Assembly (NCBI RefSeq): GCF_022014595.1
Contig: NZ_CP091740.1
Coordinates: 2,778,200-2,842,199 of the forward strand
Length of the DNA: 64,000 bases
Direction: 5' to 3'
From: Solitalea lacus
GTDB taxonomy: Bacteria; Bacteroidota; Bacteroidia; Sphingobacteriales; Sphingobacteriaceae
Shown here: positions 8,098-16,877 of the stretch, in pieces
Numbering within the stretch: the stretch's first letter is position 1
Layout of the letters: each line of letters starts with the position of its first letter
Translations under genes and position numbers: made by a program
The notes under the pieces: generated by a model
What the model saw: the letters and a program-made list of their open reading frames with translations, nothing else
The model's database searches: none
What the model was told of the DNA's origin: nothing

Positions 8098-8504
8098 ATC
8101 AATAAAGTTAAGATTAATTAATTACGTATTAAGGTAAATAAAAATGTGGCAATAAATTTGAGTAATCCGTTTCATTAAATTAGAAATGAATTTCATCTAA
8201 TTACCACGCAAAAGAAAGAAAAACATTTCAAATTAAATTCAACTTTAACGTTCAGGGAGATTTATTGTTAAAACCGTTAAAGCCATTGAATTATAATGAT
8301 GATCAATCTTAACCTACTTATAGTAAAGAGTCCAAGTAAACCTTGGGCTCTTTCATTTATAAAAAAATTTATTTACTATTATTCAACTATTTAAACTCTT
8401 ATATTCACAATAATTAAAAAAACGAAACGTATTTTTTTATCCATCGTTAAACTATTCAGAATACTTTGAGTCTGAACAAGTAAACTAACCAACTGTTAAT
8501 AATT
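8098..8504. other. Divergent intergenic region between the PLP enzyme and a lipoprotein gene
   Basis: 407 nt, AT-rich, no credible gene. It holds the 5' regions of two divergent genes. Near 8179-8201 an interrupted dyad (ATTAG...CTAAT enclosing ATGAA/TTCAT) could be an operator. At 8327-8351 there is a strong hairpin with weak T-tracts on both sides. Nothing resembling a known riboswitch was recognised. Confidence 0.5.
8327..8351. terminator. Hairpin, possible terminator of an unrecognised short transcript
   Basis: Ten-bp stem AGAGTCCAAG/CTTGGGCTCT (one G-U pair) with a 5-nt loop. On the plus strand TTC ATTT follows. No gene on either strand clearly ends here, so either a small RNA terminates at it or it is the leader hairpin of the lipoprotein gene. 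Confidence 0.45.
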
Positions 8505-9377
8505 ATGAAACTTATCTCCACTAAATCATTGATCCTTGCAAGTGCACTTGCCTTAACATTTACCGCATGTAAAAAAGATGAAAATCCTGATCCTCAATCA
8601 AGCGAAGTCAGCGCTGTTGACAATCAGGCTGCAGATGATTTATCAACTGATGTTTTCGACCAGTTTAACATGACTATTCAGGAAAAAAACTATACTACAA
8701 GCAGTGCTTTTTCCAAATCGGTTGAAGAAACAACTCCAAATTTAACTACTCGTAAAACAAGCGGAATTGTAACAATAGTACCAACTCCTGGAACAATTTT
8801 TCCTGTAAAAATTACCATTGACTTTGGTACAGGTACTCCAGATCCGAATAACGCAAATATTATACGCAAAGGAAAAATTGTAGGTACCTTAACTAATTAC
8901 TGGATGGTTAAAGATGCTGAGTTACGCGTCGAAATGGTAGATTACTATGTTAACGGAGTACAAGTGACCGGCACCAAAACATTTACCAGCAACGGGTTTA
9001 ATCAGACAACCAATTGTTTTTCTTACAAAGTTAAAGTTGACAGAGCTCGTATTTCAGAGGATGGCAAAACCTTTACCTGGAGTGCAGAAAGAACTGTTTC
9101 TTACTTTACAAGTGGAACTCCTTTAGACCTTAGAGATGATTACATTACTTTGACCGGTTCAACTTCAGGAATTAACAGAAGAGGAGTGGAGTTTACAACC
9201 ACCATTACTACTGAACTTAAGAAACCTGTTATTTCTCGTTGGATTGTTTCAGGTGTTATCGAACACAAATCAAGCAAATTACCAACTATTACTTTAGACT
9301 ATGGTAATGGTACCATCGATAACAAAGCTACACTAACCGTAAACGGAAAAACTACTGAAATCACTTTACGTAAGTAG
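8505..9377 (+). CDS. Surface lipoprotein of unknown function
   Basis: 290 residues. The N-terminus is a lipoprotein signal peptide (MKLISTKSLILASALALTFTAC) with the lipidated cysteine at 22. The residues after it (KKDENPDP) are charged, like the signals that send Bacteroidota lipoproteins to the cell surface. The rest is rich in Thr, Ser and short beta-strand patterns (GIVTIVPTPGTIFPVKITIDFGTG; a similar DYGNGT near the C-terminus), suggesting an all-beta domain with internal repetition of 'ITxDxGxGT'. No enzymatic motif was recognised. It is monocistronic, bounded by its own terminator, and the family could not be named with confidence. Confidence 0.8.
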   Translation: MKLISTKSLILASALALTFTACKKDENPDPQSSEVSAVDNQAADDLSTDVFDQFNMTIQEKNYTTSSAFSKSVEETTPNLTTRKTSGIVTIVPTPGTIFPVKITIDFGTGTPDPNNANIIRKGKIVGTLTNYWMVKDAELRVEMVDYYVNGVQVTGTKTFTSNGFNQTTNCFSYKVKVDRARISEDGKTFTWSAERTVSYFTSGTPLDLRDDYITLTGSTSGINRRGVEFTTTITTELKKPVISRWIVSGVIEHKSSKLPTITLDYGNGTIDNKATLTVNGKTTEITLRK

Positions 9378-9397
9378 TCAGTAAAAATATAAAGAGA

Positions 9398-9434
9398 AAC
9401 TCCCGGTCAAATTAATAATTGACCGGGAGTTTTT
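9398..9434. terminator. Bidirectional terminator between lipoprotein and aldehyde dehydrogenase genes
   Basis: Thirteen-bp perfect stem AACTCCCGGTCAA/TTGACCGGGAGTT with an 8-nt loop and T-run on the plus strand; A-run on the other side lets it serve the convergent minus-strand gene too. Confidence 0.9.
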
Positions 9435-9469
9435 ATTTTTAAGTAATATTAAGCTACTTTTTTGATAGA

Positions 9470-10831
9470 CTAAGCAATAAAAACAGTCTTAATATTAACA
9501 AATTCATGAATGCCAAATAAACTTAGTTCTCTTCCGAAACCTGATTCTTTAATGCCTCCAAAAGGCAATCGAGGATCAGACTTAACCAATGCATTTACAA
9601 AACATGAACCTGCCTGAAGCCTTGTTTCTGCTATAGATTCACCCCTGGCAACATCTTTGGTAAATACCGCACTGCCTAAACCAAAAGAGGTATCATTCGC
9701 AACCCGAATAGCATCCTCCTCATTTTCAACCGAAAACAATAATGCTACGGGACCGAAAAACTCTTCTTTATAGGCAAAATTATCCGGTTTTATATTAGTT
9801 AAAATAGTAGGAGGGTAGAACGCCCCCGGGATTTGAGGAATATAGCCGCCGAGCAAACATTCAGCACCATCAGCAATACTCTTCTGAACCTGATCATGCA
9901 ATTGATCTCTTAAATCAATCCTAGCCAAGGGACCTATTGCTATTTCTTTTTGCAATGGATCTCCAAAACTTTTGGCTGCCATTAAGTTTATAAACTTTGC
10001 TGTAAATTCTTCTGCAACTTCTTTCACAACTATAAACCGTTTTGCAGCAATACAGCTTTGTCCACTATTTATTAAACGGCTGTTTACACATATTTCAACC
10101 GCTTTATCAATATCTGCATCATCCAAAATTATATAAGCGTCGCTACCGCCCAGCTCTAAAACAGTTTTTTTAATTAGGCTGCCTGCTTTAGCTGCTACCT
10201 TTTTACCTGCTTCCGTACTACCTGTTAAAGTAACCGCTTTTATTTTAGGATGTTCAATAACATGGTCAACTTCCTTTGCGCCAATAAGGAGGGTATGAAA
10301 TAGTCCTTGAGGGAATCCAGCCTCATTCATTATTGATTCGATGGCCAAAGCACAGCCGGGCACGTTAGAAGCATGCTTTAAAACAGCGGCATTGCCTGCC
10401 ATTAAGGCTGGACATAAAAACCGAAACACTTGCCAAAAAGGAAAGTTCCAGGGCATTATGGCCAGTATTACACCCAAAGGCTGAAAACTCACAAAACTTT
10501 TTTGAGCTTCAGTTTCTATTAATTGTTTTTTGAGATAATCAGCTGCATGCTGAGCATAATATTCACTACAAAAAGCGCATTTTTCTATTTCAGCCAACCC
10601 TTGATTATAGGGTTTGCCCATTTCTAAGGCCATGAGTTCTGCCAACTCATCTTTACGACTTCGCAAAACATCAGCTAATTTTAAAAGCAATGCAGAGCGA
10701 TGTTCAAATGAAGTTGTTTTCCATCTATTAAAGGCCTCATCTCCCGAGGTTATTTTTGTGGCAACTTCAACTGCTGTATGTGTGGTAAAGGTTTTTATGA
10801 TTTCGCTGTTAAGCGGGTTTATTGATTGCAT
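9470..10831 (-). CDS. NAD(P)-dependent succinate-semialdehyde dehydrogenase-like aldehyde dehydrogenase
   Basis: 453 residues, ALDH superfamily. Catalytic cysteine C260 in INSGQSCIAAKR, general base E226 in VLELGGSDAYI, the Asn of MPWNFPFWQV (about 129), and nucleotide-loop TLTGSTEAGKKVA (201-213). The relatively short length and the motif GQSCIAAKRFIV match the GabD/Sad-like subgroup (succinate semialdehyde dehydrogenase), which oxidises succinic semialdehyde to succinate. No GABA transaminase is next to it. It stands alone, convergent with the lipoprotein gene and 71 nt downstream of nuoD. Confidence 0.88.
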   Translation of the reverse strand: MQSINPLNSEIIKTFTTHTAVEVATKITSGDEAFNRWKTTSFEHRSALLLKLADVLRSRKDELAELMALEMGKPYNQGLAEIEKCAFCSEYYAQHAADYLKKQLIETEAQKSFVSFQPLGVILAIMPWNFPFWQVFRFLCPALMAGNAAVLKHASNVPGCALAIESIMNEAGFPQGLFHTLLIGAKEVDHVIEHPKIKAVTLTGSTEAGKKVAAKAGSLIKKTVLELGGSDAYIILDDADIDKAVEICVNSRLINSGQSCIAAKRFIVVKEVAEEFTAKFINLMAAKSFGDPLQKEIAIGPLARIDLRDQLHDQVQKSIADGAECLLGGYIPQIPGAFYPPTILTNIKPDNFAYKEEFFGPVALLFSVENEEDAIRVANDTSFGLGSAVFTKDVARGESIAETRLQAGSCFVNALVKSDPRLPFGGIKESGFGRELSLFGIHEFVNIKTVFIA

Positions 10832-10902
10832 ATTATTTAGAATTAAGCAGAGAATTTCAATAAGTATTTTCTAAAGCAGATAGTTGTATACTGGCATTAA
10901 TA

Positions 10903-12084
10903 TCATCGATCCACTTCACCCAAAACGAAATCCATTGATCCTAAAATGGCAATTAAATCTGCTATCATGCAGCCTTTGGATATTTCATTAACTACAGATA
11001 AGTTATTAAAACTTGGACCACGAGATTTTACCCTAAAAGGAATTTCTCGCTTGCCATCAGCTATGAAATAAAAGCCAAGCTCTCCTTTAGGATTTTCGGC
11101 CCTTACATAGAAATCCTGAGCTTTTGGAGTACACTTACGCGGAAGTTTAGCCCGAGGGTCGAACTCTTTATCCCTTTTAAGTTCTTTGGTTAATCTTTCC
11201 AAACATTGCTCAACAATTTTAACCGACTGCTCTATTTCATCAACCCTAACTTTATAACGATCCCAACAATCACCAACGGTACCCATTTCACCTTTTCCAA
11301 CAGGAATATCAAATTCAATTTCAGGGTAAGCCGAGTATTCATCTATACGACGTAAATCATACTTTAAACCTGATGCACGCAACATAGGCCCTGAAACCCC
11401 ATAATTTATGGCTACATCTAATGGCAACACCCCAACATTGGCGGTACGATCAATAAATATTTGATTGTGAGTTAATAGACCATTCAACTCACCCATTTTA
11501 GGTTTGAAATAGTTAATAAACTCTTTACAACGATCTTCAAAACCTACCGGCAAATCGTAAAATAAACCACCCACCCATATATAATTATACAACATTCTCG
11601 CGCCCGAAGCCCATTCGAGTAAATTCATAATGTGCTCACGATCACGAAAACACCACATAAAAGGTGTAAAAGCACCAATATCAATTCCGTAAGTTCCTAT
11701 CGCAATAAGATGGGAGGCTATACGATTAAGCTCACAAACTAAAACACGTATATATTCAACCCGTTTTGGAATATCCTTATCTATGCCCAACATCCGTTCA
11801 ACACCCATTACAAAACCATGGTTGTTATTCATTGATGCCAAATAATCCATACGATCTGTGTATGGAATAATTTGTGGATAGGTAAGCGACTCGCAATGCT
11901 TCTCAAAACAACGGTGAAGATATCCCAAATGTGGTATCACCTCTACTATTATCTCACCATCGGTAATGAGCTCTAAACGCAAAACACCATGTGTGGAAGG
12001 ATGTTGTGGCCCCATGTTAAGGATCATCTCTTCCGACTTTAAATTATTGATGCGCTCGTGATATTTATTTAATGCTGTAGTCAA
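10903..12084 (-). CDS. nuoD: NADH-quinone oxidoreductase subunit D
   Basis: 393 residues, full length for the 49-kDa subunit of respiratory complex I. The N-terminal [15 protein letters not shown] motif carries a quinone-site histidine; [15 protein letters not shown] contains the conserved tyrosine; the C-terminus [12 protein letters not shown] is typical. It sits on the peripheral arm at the interface with NuoB and NuoC where quinone is reduced. It follows nuoC by 27 nt on the same strand. The other nuo genes are not in the window, which is unusual because nuoA-N normally form one operon. Confidence 0.97.
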   Translation of the reverse strand: MTTALNKYHERINNLKSEEMILNMGPQHPSTHGVLRLELITDGEIIVEVIPHLGYLHRCFEKHCESLTYPQIIPYTDRMDYLASMNNNHGFVMGVERMLGIDKDIPKRVEYIRVLVCELNRIASHLIAIGTYGIDIGAFTPFMWCFRDREHIMNLLEWASGARMLYNYIWVGGLFYDLPVGFEDRCKEFINYFKPKMGELNGLLTHNQIFIDRTANVGVLPLDVAINYGVSGPMLRASGLKYDLRRIDEYSAYPEIEFDIPVGKGEMGTVGDCWDRYKVRVDEIEQSVKIVEQCLERLTKELKRDKEFDPRAKLPRKCTPKAQDFYVRAENPKGELGFYFIADGKREIPFRVKSRGPSFNNLSVVNEISKGCMIADLIAILGSMDFVLGEVDR

Positions 12085-12111
12085 AACGAAGTTTTTAGAC
12101 TGTAAAAACGA

Positions 12112-12612
12112 TTAATAATCAATCTTAATACCCTTGTACTCGGCGGCGGTTTTATAATCTTTCCTTAAAGGATAACCTTCCCAGTCATCAGGAAGGAGGA
12201 TTCTTCGCAAATCAGGGTGACCTTCAAAGTTGATTCCAAATAAATCATACGCTTCGCGTTCATGCCAGTCGGCAGTACGCCAAACCTCTGAAACCGTTGG
12301 AAAGGAGGGCAGGTCATTACTTTCCCTGTCAAAGTCACACTCAACTTTTAAGGTTAATTGTTTTTTGTAAGGAATAGATGAAAGATGATAAACAACTCCC
12401 ATTTTTTTCAACTCTAAACCATAATCAACCCCGGAAAGGCAGGAAAGAAAATCGAAGTATGTGAGTTCATTATCTCTTAATTCACGACATACATCGGCTA
12501 TCATTTCCTTTTTTATGGTGAGAGAAGGTTGTAAACCATCAGCCTGTTCAGCAACAATTACCTCATTTCCAAATTTATCAATGAGCAATTGCTTGATTTC
12601 GTTAAAATCCAT
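12112..12612 (-). CDS. nuoC: NADH-quinone oxidoreductase subunit C
   Basis: 166 residues, the 30-kDa subunit of complex I, peripheral arm. The family signature is clear: VSEVWRTADWHEREAYDLFGINFEGHPDLRRILLPDDWEGYPLRKDY (about 105-150 overall). It is separate from nuoD, not fused as in enterobacteria. It lies directly upstream of nuoD and probably shares its transcript. Upstream is pdxH on the same strand with an 82-nt gap; nuoA and nuoB are absent from this locus. Confidence 0.97.
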   Translation of the reverse strand: MDFNEIKQLLIDKFGNEVIVAEQADGLQPSLTIKKEMIADVCRELRDNELTYFDFLSCLSGVDYGLELKKMGVVYHLSSIPYKKQLTLKVECDFDRESNDLPSFPTVSEVWRTADWHEREAYDLFGINFEGHPDLRRILLPDDWEGYPLRKDYKTAAEYKGIKIDY

Positions 12613-12694
12613 ATCGTCAAAAATAGGATATTTCAGCTATTAACCCACAAGGTTAATAGAGTATTTGATTATAAATTTAGGAAACAATTGAGCA

Positions 12695-13351
12695 TTAAGG
12701 AGCCAGACGCTGAATTTTCCAATTACCATCTGCTTCTAAAATATACTGAATTCGGTCGTGTAAACGACTAGGGCGTCCTTGCCAAAATTCAATTGAAGAA
12801 GGTTTCAGTAAATATCCTCCCCAGTATTCGGGTTTAGGTAAAACCTCCTGGTTTGCATACTGATTTTCCAGTTCAGCAAGCTTATTTTCCAAAACTTCCC
12901 GATCGGCAATTACTGTACTTTGCTCGGAAACCCATGCCCCAAGCTGGCTGCCTTTAGGACGAGTTTGGTAATAGCGGGTAGATTCATCTAAAGAGACTTT
13001 TTCAATTACCCCTTCAATAATTATTTGCCGTTGTAACTCTAACCAAAAGAAAGAAATGCAGGCAAAAGGATTTTGTCGCAATTCGTGTCCTTTACGACTG
13101 TTATAATTTGTGAAAAATGTAAATCCTTCGTCAGAAAACCCTTTAAGCAATACAACCCGGGCAGATGGCTTTCCCAGAGAGGTTGCCGTTGACAAGGTTA
13201 GTGCATTAGGCTCTAAAATACCTGATTGCATGGCTTCATTGAACCATAATTCAAACTGGCGAAAGGGATCTGAATTAACATCTTTTTCTGATAAGGATCT
13301 GGCGCTGTATTCCTGGCGCAAATTCTCTAAGGTAGTTTTTTCGAGGTTCAT
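12695..13351 (-). CDS. pdxH: Pyridoxamine 5'-phosphate oxidase
   Basis: 218 residues, FMN-dependent oxidase producing pyridoxal 5'-phosphate from PNP or PMP. Family landmarks: N-terminal DPFRQFELWFNEA, FMN-binding RVVLLKGFSDEGFTFFTNY and SRKGHEL, the RPKGSQLGAWVSEQS stretch (substrate-binding), and the C-terminal EFWQGRPSRLHDRI ending WKIQRLAP. Complete at both ends. A TAATTTTG box with a TTG 19 nt upstream lies only 4 nt before the ATG, so the transcript may be leaderless or nearly so. Downstream on the same strand are nuoC and nuoD. Confidence 0.97.
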   Translation of the reverse strand: MNLEKTTLENLRQEYSARSLSEKDVNSDPFRQFELWFNEAMQSGILEPNALTLSTATSLGKPSARVVLLKGFSDEGFTFFTNYNSRKGHELRQNPFACISFFWLELQRQIIIEGVIEKVSLDESTRYYQTRPKGSQLGAWVSEQSTVIADREVLENKLAELENQYANQEVLPKPEYWGGYLLKPSSIEFWQGRPSRLHDRIQYILEADGNWKIQRLAP

Positions 13352-13355
13352 ACAA

Positions 13356-13385
13356 CAAAATTAGGTATTCAACAGTTGATAACAA
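13356..13385 (-). promoter_or_regulatory. Candidate Bacteroidota-type promoter for pdxH
   Basis: On the minus strand: TTG (13383-13385), a 19-nt spacer, then TAATTTTG (13356-13363), matching the -33/-7 pattern TTTG-N17-21-TAnnTTTG. The predicted start of transcription falls at or next to the ATG at 13351. Confidence 0.6.
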
Positions 13386-13533
13386 TGACATTAATCAGGA
13401 AAATCAGGTTGTAATTTTGTCAATAAAATTTTCGATATTTTTTGTATTTTAAAGTTGAAACTACTGAGTTAAGACAAGGTCCTTTTAAACAATTACATCA
13501 GGTTCATTTTATTAACTTATTCCATTTAAGTTT

Positions 13534-14094
13534 ATGCTCAATCTTATAAAACCTACAGCCGGCAAAATGCTGATTTCGGAGCCATTTATGTCGGACCCCA
13601 ATTTTAAGCGCTCTGTTGTGTATCTGACTGAACATAACGAACAGGGAAGCGTGGGTTTTGTTTTAAATCAAAAAACCGAATTAACTTTAAATAATTTGGT
13701 TGACGATATAGAGGAGGCTGATTTTCCGGTTTATATTGGAGGGCCAGTCGGAAATGACAGCTTGCATTACATACATACTATAAATGATTTAGATGGCTGC
13801 GTATCGGTTGATAATGGCATTTACTGGGGAGGCAATTTTGAACTGTTAAAAATATTAATTCAAGCCGGCAAGGTTGAACGTAATGAGATTAGATTTTTTA
13901 TCGGCTATTCGGGCTGGGGAGAAACACAATTACAGGATGAACTTGATGAAAATGCATGGCTTGTTGCGGAAACAAACAAAGATTTCCTTTTCGGAGAAAG
14001 CAACGAGCGAGAACTTTGGGCACACGCAGTAAAGAGTTTAGGTGAAAAGTTTGCCATGATAATTAACTTTCCCGAAAATCCACGATTCAATTAA
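13534..14094 (+). CDS. YqgE/AlgH family protein
   Basis: 186 residues. The family core is evident: GKMLISEPFMSDPNFKRSVVYLTEHNEQGSVGFVLNQ (about 10-46), VYIGGPVGNDSLHYIHT, and IRFFIGYSGWGETQLQDELDENAWLV. These conserved proteins have a compact alpha/beta fold; AlgH was named from alginate regulation in Pseudomonas, but a biochemical function is not settled. Complete gene, single, with 122 nt to purK that contain a 14-nt tandem repeat. Confidence 0.92.
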   Translation: MLNLIKPTAGKMLISEPFMSDPNFKRSVVYLTEHNEQGSVGFVLNQKTELTLNNLVDDIEEADFPVYIGGPVGNDSLHYIHTINDLDGCVSVDNGIYWGGNFELLKILIQAGKVERNEIRFFIGYSGWGETQLQDELDENAWLVAETNKDFLFGESNERELWAHAVKSLGEKFAMIINFPENPRFN

Positions 14095-14145
14095 GGTTAC
14101 ATTTATACATTTTACAATAGTTTTCACTAAAAACTACGATTAAAG

Positions 14146-14187
14146 GATAAAATCATACCTCTAAAATCGTACTTCTAAAATTGTATT
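14146..14187 (+). repeat. Three tandem copies of a degenerate 14-nt unit upstream of purK
   Basis: Units GATAAAATCATACC, TCTAAAATCGTACT and TCTAAAATTGTATT follow each other without gaps. A solitary similar sequence (TCTAAAATCGTAAATCC) lies at 5724-5740 upstream of the YdeI-like gene. It may be a dispersed intergenic repeat or a binding-site array. Confidence 0.5.
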
Positions 14188-14216
14188 CCTATTTTTGAGA
14201 AATTAAACCAGAATTA

Positions 14217-15359
14217 GTGAAAACATTTAATTCATCAAATTTCAAATTAGGTATTTTAGGCGGTGGCCAATTAGGAAAAATGCTATTACAACCAGCCATG
14301 AATTATGGCGTGGATGTTTCCATTTTAGATCCTGATCCAGCTTCTCCTTGCAGTTTTTTTTGTAAAAACTTTCATTTAGGCAGTTTCAATGATTATAACA
14401 CGGTTTATAATTTCGGTCGCCATCTCGATTTAATAACAATTGAAATAGAAAACGTTAATGTTGAAGCATTAAAACGTTTAGAAGCCGAAGGGGTAACCGT
14501 TTATCCTCAACCCCATATTATTGAATTAATACAGGATAAAGGATTACAAAAAGACTTTTATAAGGAAAACAATATACCCACCTCTCCGTATGTTAAAATT
14601 CAAAACAGAGAAGAATTAAAATATTACGCAGATAAGTTTCCAGCTGTTCAAAAATTACGTAAAGCAGGTTATGATGGCAGGGGAGTATTTAAAATCAACA
14701 GCATTGAAGATCTTCCAAAATCATTTAATGAACCAAGTATTTTAGAAGATTTAGTTGATTTTGAAAAGGAAATTGCTGTATTAGTTGCTCGCAATCAATC
14801 AGGTGAAATAAAAACATTTGATGTGGTAGAAATGGAGTTTGATGCTAAAGCTAATTTGGTTGAACTTTTATTTACTCCTGCCAGAATTTCAGAGAATATC
14901 GAGAAACGAGCAAAAGAAATTGCGGTGGATGTAGTTGACAAACTTAAGATTGTTGGCCTGCTTGCAGTAGAAATGTTCGTAACCAAAGACGGCAAAGTAT
15001 TGGTAAACGAACTTGCTCCGCGTCCTCACAATAGTGGTCACCATACAATTGAGGCCTGCATTACTTCTCAGTACGAACAACATTTACGTGCAATTTTAAA
15101 TCTTCCACTTGGCTCTACCGAGTTACGCCAGCCGGCTGTGATGGTAAATTTATTAGGCGAAGATGATTTTGTTGGAGAAGCCAAATACATTGGTATTAAT
15201 GAAATTACCAAGCTTGATGGTGTTTATTTGCATTTGTATGGAAAGAAAATAACCAAACCTTTCCGTAAAATGGGGCACATCACCATTATTGACAATGATT
15301 TAGAGAATGCCTTTTCAAAGGCTAAGATTGTTAAAGAAACGTTCAAGATTCAGGCGTAG
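14217..15359 (+). CDS. purK: 5-(carboxyamino)imidazole ribonucleotide synthase
   Basis: 380 residues, ATP-grasp enzyme that uses ATP and bicarbonate to convert AIR to N5-CAIR in purine biosynthesis. The N-terminal dinucleotide-type loop LGILGGGQLGKML, the lysine-bearing QKLRKAGYDGRGVFKI, the ILEDLVDFEKEIAVLVAR metal/ATP region and NELAPRPHNSGHHTIEAC are all as in PurK. The start is a GTG at 14217; no ATG lies nearer the conserved GILGGGQ. purE follows 62 nt downstream, the normal partner, so the two probably form an operon. Confidence 0.97.
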   Translation: MKTFNSSNFKLGILGGGQLGKMLLQPAMNYGVDVSILDPDPASPCSFFCKNFHLGSFNDYNTVYNFGRHLDLITIEIENVNVEALKRLEAEGVTVYPQPHIIELIQDKGLQKDFYKENNIPTSPYVKIQNREELKYYADKFPAVQKLRKAGYDGRGVFKINSIEDLPKSFNEPSILEDLVDFEKEIAVLVARNQSGEIKTFDVVEMEFDAKANLVELLFTPARISENIEKRAKEIAVDVVDKLKIVGLLAVEMFVTKDGKVLVNELAPRPHNSGHHTIEACITSQYEQHLRAILNLPLGSTELRQPAVMVNLLGEDDFVGEAKYIGINEITKLDGVYLHLYGKKITKPFRKMGHITIIDNDLENAFSKAKIVKETFKIQA

Positions 15360-15421
15360 ATTTTAACAATCAACTAAATTCATTCAAATAATACAATTTA
15401 TCATTAATAATTTTAAAAATA

Positions 15422-15958
15422 ATGAGCAATCCACAAGTTGGAATTATAATGGGCAGCGATTCAGATTTAAAAGTAATGTCGGCCGCTGCTGAAATTTTAG
15501 AAAAATTCGATATTCCTTTTGAATTAACCATTGTTTCGGCTCACCGTACACCTCACAGAATGATTGAATATGCTGAACAAGCTGCTGAGCGTGGATTAAA
15601 AGTAATTATTGCAGGAGCCGGTGGAGCGGCTCACCTTCCAGGGATGGTTGCCTCTATTACTACTTTACCAGTAATTGGTGTTCCGGTAAAATCAAGCAAT
15701 TCAATTGATGGTTGGGATTCTGTATTATCAATTCTTCAAATGCCTGCTGGAATTCCAGTGGCTACTGTTGCATTAAACGGAGCTGCCAATGCGGGTATTT
15801 TAGCTGCAAACATTATTGGTGCATTTGATAAATCAGTTGCTGAAAAGCTTCAAACTTACAAAAACGAATTACGCGACAAGGTAATGACCAATGTTGACAA
15901 AATTGACCGTTTGGGATACAAAAAGGTTTTGGAGCATAAGTTAAGCATGCATCCGTAG
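15422..15958 (+). CDS. purE: N5-carboxyaminoimidazole ribonucleotide mutase
   Basis: 178 residues, class I PurE, which moves the carboxyl group of N5-CAIR to give CAIR. Signature [13 protein letters not shown] (7-19), the catalytic-loop [10 protein letters not shown] (40-49 region), [14 protein letters not shown] and [19 protein letters not shown] are all present. Pairing with purK confirms the N5-CAIR route. Followed by a hairpin shared with the convergent gene. Confidence 0.97.
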   Translation: MSNPQVGIIMGSDSDLKVMSAAAEILEKFDIPFELTIVSAHRTPHRMIEYAEQAAERGLKVIIAGAGGAAHLPGMVASITTLPVIGVPVKSSNSIDGWDSVLSILQMPAGIPVATVALNGAANAGILAANIIGAFDKSVAEKLQTYKNELRDKVMTNVDKIDRLGYKKVLEHKLSMHP

Positions 15959-15979
15959 AGATCATAATCAACAAATGAG

Positions 15980-16023
15980 AATAAATAGGGCCTTGATTTT
16001 TAGTAATCTGGGCCTTATTTATT
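15980..16023. terminator. Bidirectional terminator between purE and a convergent gene
   Basis: Thirteen-bp stem (AATAAATAGGGCC with GGCCTTATTTATT, one G-U pair). T-rich flanks on both strands. The right arm overlaps the stop codon of the minus-strand gene. Confidence 0.75.
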
Positions 16024-16812
16024 TATTGAATAATCGGTAAGGGCAATAATACGCAGCGGGGCTCCACTGCCTCCACCTATTTTCATGGGTAAGGCTACTA
16101 TGCTAAAACCTTTGGGTGGCAATAAATGAAGATTGGCGACATTTTCAAAGATGGGGACTTCACTTTGAGCCAGTACAATGTGAGTTTGGAATGTTTGTGA
16201 TTGGCCAAAATCAATGCTAGGCGTATCAATGCCAACAGCTTTTATGTTCCGCTGCTCAATTAACCATTTGGCAGCAGCAGGATCTAAACCAGGAAAGTGA
16301 AGTGCTTTAACGCCTTCCTGTCCACGTAAATCGGTACCCATATACTTACTTCTATCAGGCCAATAATTTCCATATCCGGTATTAAGCAGTACAATCATAC
16401 CAGGCTTAATTTTCCCATTTGCAGATTCCCAATTGATAAAATCTTCCTTTTTAACCAGATAATCCGGAGTCTTTGCCGCTACCTTACTAATATCAATAAC
16501 AACAGCCTCTCCGATTAATTTTTCCAAAGCAACTTGGTCAACAGTTGCCTTGTTTGCATAAAAGTGGGCAGGAGCGTCAAGGTGAGTGCCTCCATGTTCG
16601 GCTGCGCAAAACGAATTGGCTTCATAGTGATATCCCTTTTCGGTGGTTCCTTTAAAACCAGTTTTTAATTGAAACCCACTCTCGGTAGGCCAGTAGATAG
16701 TTTCATTATTAAAAGGATAGGTAAGGTCGATGATCTTACCTGCAATTTGTGCATTTGCACTATTGGTGACCAAAAACAGTAAAATCAAAACATAAAAAGC
16801 ATACCGTTTCAT
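16015..16812 (-). CDS. Secreted cyclase family protein (kynurenine formamidase-like metal hydrolase)
   Basis: 265 residues. A cleavable signal peptide (MKRYAFYVLILLFLVTNSANAQ) sends it to the periplasm. The metal-binding signature HGGTHLDAPAHF (HxGTHxDxPxH) near residue 73 and the following 'VAIDI'-type segments define the cyclase/KynB family (PF04199). Other members hydrolyse N-formylkynurenine or isatin-like amides. With a signal peptide and no tryptophan-catabolic neighbours, the substrate is not predictable. Its 3' end overlaps the hairpin shared with purE. Upstream is a KAS III-like gene 65 nt away on the same strand. Confidence 0.88.
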   Translation of the reverse strand: MKRYAFYVLILLFLVTNSANAQIAGKIIDLTYPFNNETIYWPTESGFQLKTGFKGTTEKGYHYEANSFCAAEHGGTHLDAPAHFYANKATVDQVALEKLIGEAVVIDISKVAAKTPDYLVKKEDFINWESANGKIKPGMIVLLNTGYGNYWPDRSKYMGTDLRGQEGVKALHFPGLDPAAAKWLIEQRNIKAVGIDTPSIDFGQSQTFQTHIVLAQSEVPIFENVANLHLLPPKGFSIVALPMKIGGGSGAPLRIIALTDYSINK

Positions 16813-16877
16813 AGCTGTAAATTAACATGTTATAATTTACACAAAAAACCTGCAATGCTCAATGTGCTTTAAAACAA

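Noticed and set aside
8098-8300. SAM or other riboswitch in front of the cystathionine gamma-synthase-like gene
   Set aside because: None of the conserved S-box or SAM-II core sequences was recognisable on the minus strand, only AT-rich DNA with one short interrupted dyad.
13110-13364. Plus-strand reading frame inside pdxH
   Set aside because: Shadow of the strongly supported pdxH gene; no recognisable protein family.
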